In this document: piece by piece, positions 57,827 through 64,000 of the stretch | How positions within the stretch are numbered: position 1 is the stretch's first letter | Layout of the letters: every line of letters begins with the position of its first letter | Assembly: GCA_963725395.1 (NCBI GenBank) | Contig: CAVRYH010000013.1 | Coordinates: 496,001-560,000 of the forward strand | Direction: 5' to 3' | DNA: 64,000 bases | Origin: Bog-756 sp963725395 | GTDB taxonomy: Bacteria > Actinomycetota > Acidimicrobiia > Acidimicrobiales > RAAP-2 | Notes under the pieces: generated by a model | Database searches by the model: none | What the model was told of the DNA's origin: nothing | What the model saw: only the letters and a program-made list of their open reading frames with translations | Translations under genes and position numbers: made by a program

Positions 57827-58816
57827 GTGCGGATAGCCGTCCTCGGAGCCGGGTCGTGGGGGACCACCGTCGCCTCGTTGGTAGCCCCGCGCCACGACAC
57901 CATCCTCTGGGCCCGGAATCCCGAGGTGGCCAAGGCCGTGGACACCGAGCACCGGAACGCCGCGTACCTCCCCGGATTCGACCTCCCCGACGAGCTGGCG
58001 GCCACATCCGACCTCGAGACCGCCGTCTGCGACGCCGATCTGGTCATCGTGGGTGTGCCGACATCGGGCTTCCGCTCCGTGCTCGAGGAGGCGGCTGTGT
58101 GCATGCGGCCCTGGATCCCGGTGGTGAGCCTGTCCAAGGGGCTGGAGAAGGGCACGAATCTGAGGATGACCGAGGTGATCAAAGAGGTGGTGCCCGGTCA
58201 TCCGGTCGCGGCGCTGACCGGGCCCAACCTGGCCAACGAGATCATGTCCGGCAAGGCCGCCGCCGCCGTGATCGCCACCGAGGACCTCGAGGTGGCCAGG
58301 GCCATCCAGAAGGTGATCACGAGGGGCGTGTTCCGTGTCTACCTGAACGACGACGTCATCGGGTGCGAGATGGGTGGTGCGCTCAAGAACATCATCGCCA
58401 TCGCCGCCGGCATCGGTGAGGGTCTGGGGGTGGGGGACAACACCCGCGCCGCCGTGATGTCGCGTGGCCTCGCCGAGCTGACCCGACTCGGGGTGGCCAT
58501 GGGCGCCCACCCCACCACGTTCGCCGGCCTGGCCGGCATGGGCGACCTCATCGCCACCTGCATGAGCCCGCACAGCCGGAACCGTCGGGTGGGTGAGCAG
58601 CTGGGGAAGGGTCGTCGGCTCGAGGACATCCTGGCTGAGATGCACATGGTGGCAGAGGGAGTGCGGACGGCCACCGTCGCCCTCGAGCTCGCCGGGCGCC
58701 ACCAGCTGGACCTGCCCATCTGCACCATGATCGACAAGGTGGTGAAGGGCGAGATCGAGCCCTTCCACGCCTATTGGGGGCTCACGCCGGCCGGACACGA
58801 GGACGACCCCGGCTGA
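57827..58816 (+). CDS. gpsA: NAD(P)H-dependent glycerol-3-phosphate dehydrogenase
   Basis: A 329-residue enzyme that reduces dihydroxyacetone phosphate to glycerol 3-phosphate for phospholipids. IAVLGAGSWGTTVASLV binds the cofactor, WARNPEVAKAV follows, SLSKGLEKGTNLRM and ALTGPNLANEIMSG are typical, and the catalytic Lys is in GALKNIIAIAAGI. The start is supported by a TAGGTT box. The 3' end overlaps the end of the opposing gene by 46 nt. Confidence 0.95.
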   Translation: MRIAVLGAGSWGTTVASLVAPRHDTILWARNPEVAKAVDTEHRNAAYLPGFDLPDELAATSDLETAVCDADLVIVGVPTSGFRSVLEEAAVCMRPWIPVVSLSKGLEKGTNLRMTEVIKEVVPGHPVAALTGPNLANEIMSGKAAAAVIATEDLEVARAIQKVITRGVFRVYLNDDVIGCEMGGALKNIIAIAAGIGEGLGVGDNTRAAVMSRGLAELTRLGVAMGAHPTTFAGLAGMGDLIATCMSPHSRNRRVGEQLGKGRRLEDILAEMHMVAEGVRTATVALELAGRHQLDLPICTMIDKVVKGEIEPFHAYWGLTPAGHEDDPG

Positions 58817-59484
58817 CCGGATCCCTCAGCTGCACCCGGTGTGGCCCGGGCCCCTACGTCCTCGGCAGCCCGGAAGGCCACGGCCGGATGGAAGTGCCAC
58901 GCCCCCAGCTGACGTTCGATGTCCTCCCTGCTCCGCCCCTCCCCCGAGAGTTCTCGTGCCAGCCGCCCGGCCCGTCGACGCATCCGTTCGGCCTCGGGCA
59001 GCCGTTGTTCGCCGGCCCAGCGGCGGTGACTGCTCTGGAGCGAAGCGGGTAGGCGGCTCAGATGGCGGAGGGGGAGCGGTGGGACGACCGTGCGGACGGC
59101 GAGTCCACCAGGGCCGTGGCCCCGGGCCAGCTCGAAGGTACACAAGCGCTGGAGGGCCCTGCGGAACGGTGAGTTCTTGCCCATCCGCGACCCGAGCCCG
59201 AGGGACCTCGCCGCCTCGGACAGCTCGAGGTCGAATCCGTCGCGCCGGACCTCCAGCCCGTAGGAGAGCCGTCTGAGCAACCACGTGGTCGACGGACCAA
59301 TCGTCGGCAGCCAGAACAACTCGACGTAGCGGCTGCACGGGGTGACACCGTGCGGGTCGGCGACCGGGTCGACCCAGGGCACGATGTGCAGCTTCACTTC
59401 TTCGGCCTGCGGGGGCGGTGCCGGCCGGGACCGGCCTCGGGTGCGGAGTTCCGAGGGTGTCGGCAGAGCGGTCGTCGGGGGCAT
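58771..59484 (-). CDS. Hypothetical protein
   Basis: A 237-residue protein with no domain I recognise. The N-terminus has a Pro/Arg-rich stretch, then EEVKLHIVPWVDPVADPHG and YVELFWLPTIGPSTTWLLRRLSYG. LSEAARSLGLGSRMGKNSPF and FRRALQRLCTFELARGHG look like a helical winged-helix-type DNA-binding region. The C-terminal REDIERQLGAWHFHPAVAF is helical too. ATG 59484 has AGGAG 6 nt upstream. The 3' end overlaps gpsA. The protein may be a regulator; this is a guess. Confidence 0.55.
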   Translation of the reverse strand: MPPTTALPTPSELRTRGRSRPAPPPQAEEVKLHIVPWVDPVADPHGVTPCSRYVELFWLPTIGPSTTWLLRRLSYGLEVRRDGFDLELSEAARSLGLGSRMGKNSPFRRALQRLCTFELARGHGPGGLAVRTVVPPLPLRHLSRLPASLQSSHRRWAGEQRLPEAERMRRRAGRLARELSGEGRSREDIERQLGAWHFHPAVAFRAAEDVGARATPGAAEGSGQPGSSSCPAGVSPQ

Positions 59485-59648
59485 GGTGTTCTCCTGGTGG
59501 TGGGGCCGTGGGACCGTCACGGACGGATCGGATGCTCGTAGCGTTCCTCTCGGTGCTTGCCCATCACCTTTCCGGGGAGCTTGCTCGGCCGGCGGGCGGC
59601 GGAGGTCCGTTCACCGCAAGAGCGGAAGGACAACTGTCACAATGAGGT

Positions 59649-60263
59649 ATGCCCAGCGAGAAGGGGTTCCACCGGCTGGTCAGTTTCAGTGACGCGGTGG
59701 TGGCGATCGCCATCACCTTGCTCGTCCTGCCCCTCGTCGACGCGGCGCGCTCGGTCGGTTCTACCGGCACGGGGCGGTTCCTCACCGACAACAGGTACCA
59801 GCTCTTCGCGTTCGCGCTGAGCTTCGTCGTGATCGGCAATTTCTGGTGGGCGCAGCACCAGACGTTCGAGCGCGCCAGGTCCTACAACGCCGTCCTGGTG
59901 TGGGGCATGTTCTTCTGGTTGTTCAGCATCGTGTTCCTGCCCTTCCCGACGGAGCTGCTCAGTTCGGCGAGGCGGTCCGGCACCGCCACCCATGCGATCT
60001 ACATCGGCACGATGCTGGTGACCTCATGGGCGGCGTTCATCCAGCAGTGGGCCATCGTCAGATGGCCCGAGCTCCAGCAGGAGGCTCACCGCGGCACCGC
60101 GACGATCGACGACGCTCTGGTCCCGGCCGTCTTGATGGCCGTCGCCCTGGTGGTGACCGTCCTCGTGCCGAGCGTGGGACTGTGGTCCCTGCTCGTCCTG
60201 CTCCTGACCCGGCCGCTCGTCGGTCTGCTCTCGGTCAGAAGGAGACGCCGCACAGCGGCGTGA
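59649..60263 (+). CDS. TMEM175-family (DUF1211) potassium channel-like protein
   Basis: A 204-residue membrane protein. The first helix carries RLVSFSDAVVAIAITLLVLPL with the family's RxxxFSD motif. About six segments are visible (FALSFVVIGNFWWAQHQ, AVLVWGMFFWLFSIVFLPFP, IYIGTMLVTSWAAF, VPAVLMAVALVVTVLVP and SLLVLLLTRPLVGLLS). Bacterial TMEM175 proteins form tetrameric K+ leak channels. ATG 59649 may be leaderless from CACAAT 5 nt upstream. No regulatory partner is evident. Confidence 0.85.
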   Translation: MPSEKGFHRLVSFSDAVVAIAITLLVLPLVDAARSVGSTGTGRFLTDNRYQLFAFALSFVVIGNFWWAQHQTFERARSYNAVLVWGMFFWLFSIVFLPFPTELLSSARRSGTATHAIYIGTMLVTSWAAFIQQWAIVRWPELQQEAHRGTATIDDALVPAVLMAVALVVTVLVPSVGLWSLLVLLLTRPLVGLLSVRRRRRTAA

Positions 60264-60338
60264 GCGACCCGAGCCGTCTCCGAGGTGATGCCTCCCCGAG
60301 GGCACGAGAACGGTCCTCGGCGTCTCCGGCCGGACGGT

Positions 60339-60782
60339 TCAGGTGGTCACCGGCTGGTAGCGGGCCACCGAGAAGGCGAGCAGCAGCGGGACGTCGACGG
60401 CGAACATGGCCAGCATGACGCTGAAGAGGGCGAGCTGGTGGCCCGGGGTGTGGTCGAAGACGAACACGAACTCGAGGATCCCGGCGAACACCAGGTAGGC
60501 GAGCAGGGCCCAGCGGAACACCAGGAAGAACTTGTCCCAGGCGAACTCGCGGATCCGGGCCAGGAGCACCAGGTTGACGAGGAGCACGACGGCACCGGCG
60601 ACGGCGAGCACCAGGGGCGCCACCAGCGAGGAGGACCGCCCGACGTGGGCGGCCATGATGATCCCTCCCGCCACCACCAACGCCAGCGTGAGCGTGCACA
60701 GGCGGGCAACGGGAGGGAGCGTCGACTGTCTGAGGTCGATCTCGTCGGGCTCGGGACGGGCGACGTCCGGGGCGCTCGTCAT
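60339..60782 (-). CDS. Integral membrane protein, unknown (coupled to upstream membrane protein)
   Basis: A 147-residue protein with four hydrophobic segments: LCTLTLALVVAGGIIMAAHV, VAPLVLAVAGAVVLLVNLVLLA, FFLVFRWALLAYLVFAGILEFVF and FSVMLAMFAVDVPLLLAFSV. FAWDKFFLVFRWALLAYLV has charged residues at a segment edge. ATG 60782 overlaps the stop of the upstream gene (ATGA), so the two are translated together and probably form one complex. I recognise no family. Confidence 0.65.
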   Translation of the reverse strand: MTSAPDVARPEPDEIDLRQSTLPPVARLCTLTLALVVAGGIIMAAHVGRSSSLVAPLVLAVAGAVVLLVNLVLLARIREFAWDKFFLVFRWALLAYLVFAGILEFVFVFDHTPGHQLALFSVMLAMFAVDVPLLLAFSVARYQPVTT

Positions 60783-61402
60783 CGGCTCGCCAGGAAGGTC
60801 ATGATGACGATGGTGGCGATCTGCATGAGGCCGGTGATCCCGGCCGTGTAGACGAAGATCTTCATCAACCTTGCGATCCGCTCGCCGTTGGGGCGCGGCT
60901 TCTTGAGCTCGAAGAGCACGGCGAGATTGGCCGGCTCGAGGAGCCCGAGGGCGATGACGGCCATGACGCCGACGATGATGTACGAGGCGACCAGCCACCC
61001 GTGGTGGGGATAGGCGGCGTCGAGGTTGCCCAGATGGCGGGCGAGCTGGAATCCCGCCCCCAGCGTCATGGCCACCAGCGTGGGCATGATCAACACCATC
61101 TTCGGCATGAACCGGACGGTGAACTCGACACGGGCGGGAATGGAGAGACGGCCGAGGATCGGCCCGATGATCAGGCCGAGGAACAGGTCGATGCTGGTCC
61201 ACAGACCCCCGCCGCCCACGTGGAAGAACATCAGCGCCCACAGGTTGTTGGTGGAGATGGCGACGATGAGCCCCACCAGCAACGCCGCGGCGATCGGAAT
61301 GCCCCTCACCGGCACGATCGAGAACTCGAGCGGTGGAGGAGGACCGGTCCCCGCTCCGGGTGGGGCAGGTGCAGTCCCGACGCTGACCGCCGTATCCGCC
61401 AT
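60779..61402 (-). CDS. Integral membrane protein, possibly DUF2269/CopD-like
   Basis: A 207-residue protein with about five or six hydrophobic segments. The first includes AAALLVGLIVAISTNNLWAL, followed by MFFHVGGGGLWTSIDLFLGLIIGPIL, where the His and Gly-rich turn resemble a CopD/DUF2269-like group, but this is tentative. VLIMPTLVAMTLGAGFQLARHLG and GWLVASYIIVGVMAVIALGLL follow. ATG 61402 has GAGGAGG 6 nt upstream. It is coupled to the next gene by an ATGA overlap. Confidence 0.65.
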   Translation of the reverse strand: MADTAVSVGTAPAPPGAGTGPPPPLEFSIVPVRGIPIAAALLVGLIVAISTNNLWALMFFHVGGGGLWTSIDLFLGLIIGPILGRLSIPARVEFTVRFMPKMVLIMPTLVAMTLGAGFQLARHLGNLDAAYPHHGWLVASYIIVGVMAVIALGLLEPANLAVLFELKKPRPNGERIARLMKIFVYTAGITGLMQIATIVIMTFLASR

Positions 61403-61525
61403 GGTTGCCTCCTCGTGGTCTGGTCGGCCGGACGGATCCGCCCACGCCCGATCGGATCGGTGACCTCGGCATAGTAGGCCGCACGGCGCTCCGGTTCAAC
61501 GGGCACGGATCGCGGCCCGCTCCGC

Positions 61526-62125
61526 CTACCAACCTCCCCGGTGCACGCTGTCGCCGAGGGTCCGGCGCGGCCGGCCGGCCGACGTCGACGGGGGATCGGG
61601 CTCCGATGGCTCCCCGACAAGGATGGCGCCCAGCCATCGCATCCCTTCAGGGACCCCGAGGGAGGTACGCAGCCGGTCCTCTCCGCGGAAGTTGCCGAGG
61701 AACGCGGCGCCGAGCCCGCGGTCGACCGCCCCGAGCAGCACGGCCATCGTGGCGAACGCTGCGTCCACGAGCCAGAAGGGGACCACCCACTCGACGTCGG
61801 CGGCACCCGGAACCGCCTTGTCTTGTTCGCGGTACCGGGCCACATAGGCATCAGGGTCGGCGAAGGGAAGGATGATCACCGGGGCCCGGGCCAGCCCCAC
61901 GTACCGGGCGGAGCGCTCCCGCCAGGCCCGGTCGGTGGTGGCCGTCCAGTAGCGTGAGGTCTCCTCGACGCCCTCGAGCACCACGAACGCGCGCCCCTGG
62001 GTGTTCCCGGCCGACGGCGCCCGGAGGGCACCCTCCAACAGGCGGTCGACCTCGCCGGGCGCCGGTGGGCGCCCGGAGAAGTTCCGGGTCATCCTCCGCC
62101 GCCTCAGGGCTTCGCTCAGCTCCAC
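61526..62125 (-). CDS. Nitroreductase family protein
   Basis: A 199-residue FMN-dependent nitroreductase. RRRRMTRNFSGRP binds FMN phosphate, GALRAPSAGNTQGRAFVVL follows, and AFATMAVLLGAVDRGLGAAFLGNF and AILVGEPSEPDPP are the usual C-terminal segments. Family members reduce nitro compounds, quinones or flavins, and also act in cofactor modification. GTG 62125 has GGAG 5 nt upstream. It is divergent from the rhodanese-ThiF gene. Confidence 0.85.
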   Translation of the reverse strand: MELSEALRRRRMTRNFSGRPPAPGEVDRLLEGALRAPSAGNTQGRAFVVLEGVEETSRYWTATTDRAWRERSARYVGLARAPVIILPFADPDAYVARYREQDKAVPGAADVEWVVPFWLVDAAFATMAVLLGAVDRGLGAAFLGNFRGEDRLRTSLGVPEGMRWLGAILVGEPSEPDPPSTSAGRPRRTLGDSVHRGGW

Positions 62126-62203
62126 GACTGCTCCACGGCCCGCACGCTACCGTCAGCGCCGGGGACCCTCCGGGCCGGCCGGGAATGCTGACCCTCCTGG
62201 TAG

Positions 62204-62240
62204 TGTTTACCCTCTCGGGAGTTGTTTGCCCTGTCGAGAT
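62204..62240. repeat. Two imperfect 19-bp direct repeats upstream of the moeZ-like gene
   Basis: TGTTTACCCTCTCGGGAGT (62204-62222) is followed directly by TGTTTGCCCTGTCGAGAT (62223-62240), matching at about 14 of 18 positions. It could be a regulator binding site. Confidence 0.4.
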
Positions 62241-62288
62241 CGATGAGTCGGGGCCCGAGCGGCCGTCCCGACGCGTGCCGGAAGGATC

Positions 62289-63470
62289 GTGAAGAACGTG
62301 CCCACCTTCAGAGAGATGCTCGCCGCGGCCAAGGCCGCGGTCCGTGAGATAGAGCCGGCCGAGGCGGAGCAGGAGATCGCCACCGGGAACGCCGTGGTCC
62401 TCGACGTGCGCGAGCCCGACGAGTACGAGCAGGGGGCGTTGCCCGAGGCACTCCACATCCCCAGGGGAACCCTGGAGACCTCGATCGAGGGCCGGATCCC
62501 GGACAAGTCGAGCCACGTTGTGGTCTACTGCGCCGGGGGTACGCGCTCCGCCTTCGCCGCCCAGACGCTGCAGGAACTGGGCTACACGGACGTGGCCTCG
62601 GTGGTCGGTGGTTTCAACCGGTGGAAGGACGAAGGTCGCGCCTGGTCCGCCCCCCGGTCACTGAGCCCCGAGCAGCGCAACCGGTACCAGCGGCACCTGC
62701 TCCTGCCCGAGGTGGGAGAGGCCGGACAGCTGAAGCTGCTCGACGCCAGCGTCCTCCTGCTCGGCGCCGGTGGGTTGGGCTCGCCGGCCGCGCTGTACCT
62801 CGCCGCCGCCGGTGTCGGGACGATCGGGATCATCGACATGGACGTGGTGGACGCCTCGAACCTCCAGCGCCAGATCCTCCACAACGTCGACCGGATCGGC
62901 GAGCGCAAGGTGGATTCGGCCAAGAAGACACTGACGCTGCTCAACCCGGACGTGAACGTGGTCACCTACGACGTGCGTCTCGGGGCCGACAACGTGCTCG
63001 ACATCATCGACGGCTACGACGTCATCATCGACGGGACGGACAACTTCCCCACCCGCTATCTGGTCAACGATGCATCGCTGGTCAAGAGGATCCCGGTGGT
63101 GCACGGCTCGATCTTCCGGTTCGAGGGACAGGCCACCGTGTTTACCCCCTACGAGGGGCCCTGCTACCGGTGCATGATCCCCGAGCCGCCCCCGGCCGAG
63201 CTGGCTCCGAGTTGCGCAGAGGCCGGAGTGCTCGGTGTGCTCCCCGGGATCATCGGTTCGATCCAGGCCGTCGAAGCCATCAAGATCCTGCTCGGGATCG
63301 GGGACACGCTCGAGGGCAGGCTCCTGGCCTACGACGCGCTCGAGCAGAGCTTCCGGAGCTTCAAGGTGCACCGCGATCCCGCCTGCCCCGCTTGTGGCGT
63401 CGACGCCGCCCCGATCGTCATCGCCGAGTACGACGACCTGTGCATGCCGCACGCGGTGGTTCCCGCCTGA
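62289..63470 (+). CDS. Rhodanese-ThiF/MoeB fusion, sulfur-carrier adenylyltransferase with N-terminal rhodanese
   Basis: A 393-residue two-domain protein. Rhodanese comes first (VVLDVREPDEYEQGALPEA, then the Cys in VVYCAGGTRSA), followed by a ThiF/MoeB-type adenylyltransferase (NRYQRHLLLPEVGEAGQ, VLLLGAGGLGSPAALYL, NLQRQILHNVDRIGERK) and zinc Cys pairs in CYRCMIP and ACPACG. It would activate a ubiquitin-like sulfur carrier (ThiS, MoaD or CysO type) and may provide the sulfur. In MoeZ/MOCS3 the rhodanese follows the ThiF domain, so the order here is reversed. No carrier gene is nearby. GTG 62289 is used; GTG 62298 is possible. Confidence 0.9.
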   Translation: MKNVPTFREMLAAAKAAVREIEPAEAEQEIATGNAVVLDVREPDEYEQGALPEALHIPRGTLETSIEGRIPDKSSHVVVYCAGGTRSAFAAQTLQELGYTDVASVVGGFNRWKDEGRAWSAPRSLSPEQRNRYQRHLLLPEVGEAGQLKLLDASVLLLGAGGLGSPAALYLAAAGVGTIGIIDMDVVDASNLQRQILHNVDRIGERKVDSAKKTLTLLNPDVNVVTYDVRLGADNVLDIIDGYDVIIDGTDNFPTRYLVNDASLVKRIPVVHGSIFRFEGQATVFTPYEGPCYRCMIPEPPPAELAPSCAEAGVLGVLPGIIGSIQAVEAIKILLGIGDTLEGRLLAYDALEQSFRSFKVHRDPACPACGVDAAPIVIAEYDDLCMPHAVVPA

Positions 63471-63518
63471 CCGGCTGAGCGGGCCGTCGGCCTTCTATCC
63501 GGCCGGTCCCCGAGACCC

Positions 63519-63524
63519 TAACCT
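63519..63524 (+). promoter_or_regulatory. -10 box TAACCT, leaderless start of methylmalonyl-CoA mutase gene
   Basis: TAACCT lies 7 nt before ATG 63532. Confidence 0.5.
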
Positions 63525-63531
63525 GGTGGCC

Positions 63532-64000
63532 ATGGCAATCGACAGCGCACACGAGGGGCAGGAGTCCAAGCGCCTCACCGATTCGGGGATCGAGATCCGT
63601 CCGGTCTACGGTCCCGCCGATCTGGAGGGCTGGGACCCCGATCGCAAGCTGGGTGAGCCCGGGCAGTACCCCTTCACGAGGGGGATCCGGCCGGACATGT
63701 ACCGGGGCCGTCTGTGGACCATGCGCCAGTACGCCGGGTTCGGAACGGCCGAGGCGACCAACGAACGCTTCAAGTTCCTGCTCGGCGCCGGCCAGACCGG
63801 GCTGTCGTGCGCCTTCGACCTCCCCACCCAGATGGGCTACGACTCCGACCACCCGCGTGCCGAGGGAGAGGTGGGCAAGGTCGGTGTGGCCATCGACTCG
63901 ATGGCCGACATGCGGCTCTTGTTGGAGGGCCTCCCGCTCGACAAGGTCACCACGTCGATGACCATCAACGCCACGGCGGCCATCCTGTTGCTCTTCTACC
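63532..64000 (+). CDS. Methylmalonyl-CoA mutase large subunit, N-terminal part (cut by window edge)
   Basis: The first 156 residues of a B12-dependent acyl-CoA mutase. VYGPADLEGW, GQYPFTRGIRPDMYRGRLWT, RQYAGFGTAEATNERFKFLL, CAFDLPTQMGYDSDHPRAEG and TTSMTINATAAILLLFY are typical. The residue in RQYAG is Tyr, as in methylmalonyl-CoA mutase; isobutyryl-CoA mutase has Phe there, and ethylmalonyl-CoA mutase has RTYAGH. The usual second specificity residue lies beyond the edge. The start at ATG 63532 is supported by a leaderless TAACCT box. It needs adenosylcobalamin, made by the PduO enzyme at 55603. Confidence 0.88.
   Translation, partial: MAIDSAHEGQESKRLTDSGIEIRPVYGPADLEGWDPDRKLGEPGQYPFTRGIRPDMYRGRLWTMRQYAGFGTAEATNERFKFLLGAGQTGLSCAFDLPTQMGYDSDHPRAEGEVGKVGVAIDSMADMRLLLEGLPLDKVTTSMTINATAAILLLFY

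Noticed and set aside
1..64000. tRNA, rRNA, CRISPR arrays, insertion sequences and prophage genes
   Set aside because: No tRNA T-arm in a cloverleaf context, no regularly spaced repeats and no transposase, integrase or phage protein was found by reading both strands.

Overview
This is a continuous piece of chromosome from a high-GC actinobacterium (about 70% G+C by eye). The best guess is the class Acidimicrobiia or a close relative. The evidence is a mycothiol-type MDMPI enzyme, an actinobacterial Suf system with SufU, a homodimeric AceE pyruvate dehydrogenase, Streptomyces-like ethylmalonyl-CoA pathway proteins, and many genes whose start codon lies 6-8 nt after a TANNNT -10 box (leaderless transcripts). 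I saw no tRNA, rRNA, IS element, prophage or CRISPR array. Genes are tightly packed and no gap exceeds about 300 nt.

Layout. 1-7.1 kb: end of a dienelactone hydrolase, a DUF885 protein, then an ethylmalonyl-CoA pathway group (CitE-like mcl, methylsuccinyl-CoA dehydrogenase mcd, MaoC-type mesaconyl-CoA hydratase mch) mixed with an MDMPI protein, a methyltransferase and a small unknown. 7.1-18 kb: frameshifted mutY, secreted and lipoprotein alpha/beta hydrolases, a metallo-beta-lactamase/flavin reductase/RmlC/SDR run, a membrane protein and oligopeptidase B. 18-27.7 kb: the Fe-S assembly region, with sufB, a Cys-containing small protein, sufD, a Rieske ferredoxin and sufC1 on the plus strand, and sufC2-sufS plus a separately promoted sufU on the minus strand, separated by an LCP protein. 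27.7-35.9 kb: glycogen-debranching-type enzyme, MBL hydrolase, acyl-CoA dehydrogenase, HhH-GPD protein and small unknowns. 36-48.8 kb: aceE, RNase H, an HSD10-like SDR, an ABC-2 exporter, then an operon of lpd, E2 acyltransferase, lipB, lipA, M24 peptidase and SDR. 48.9-64 kb: DUF389 protein, a proline-rich membrane protein, a secreted protein, metH (frameshifted), pduO, pepA, gpsA, an unknown, a TMEM175-type channel, two membrane proteins, a nitroreductase, a rhodanese-ThiF/MoeB protein and the start of a methylmalonyl-CoA mutase.

How the genes fit together. The mcl/mcd/mch set, the HSD10-like SDR, acyl-CoA dehydrogenases, methylmalonyl-CoA mutase and the PduO adenosyltransferase suggest acetyl-CoA, propionyl-CoA and branched-chain carbon handled through B12-dependent CoA chemistry. 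MetH is a second cobalamin user next to pduO. The aceE, E2, E3, lipB and lipA genes supply a lipoylated pyruvate dehydrogenase. The suf genes supply clusters for LipA, MutY and the Rieske protein.

Main points for a second look: (1) two SufC paralogues, and a shared upstream sequence element in front of the sufB and sufC2 operons; (2) a leaderless 19-codon ORF coupled to sufU, with similar short ORFs before pduO and lipB; (3) sufD appears to need a CTG start; (4) at least four genes (mutY, a secreted hydrolase, an SDR, metH) and probably lipB carry 1-2 nt insertions in GC-rich motifs, which may be real decay or systematic sequence error; repairing the lipB one would give a LipB-LipA fusion; (5) pervasive leaderless promoters.
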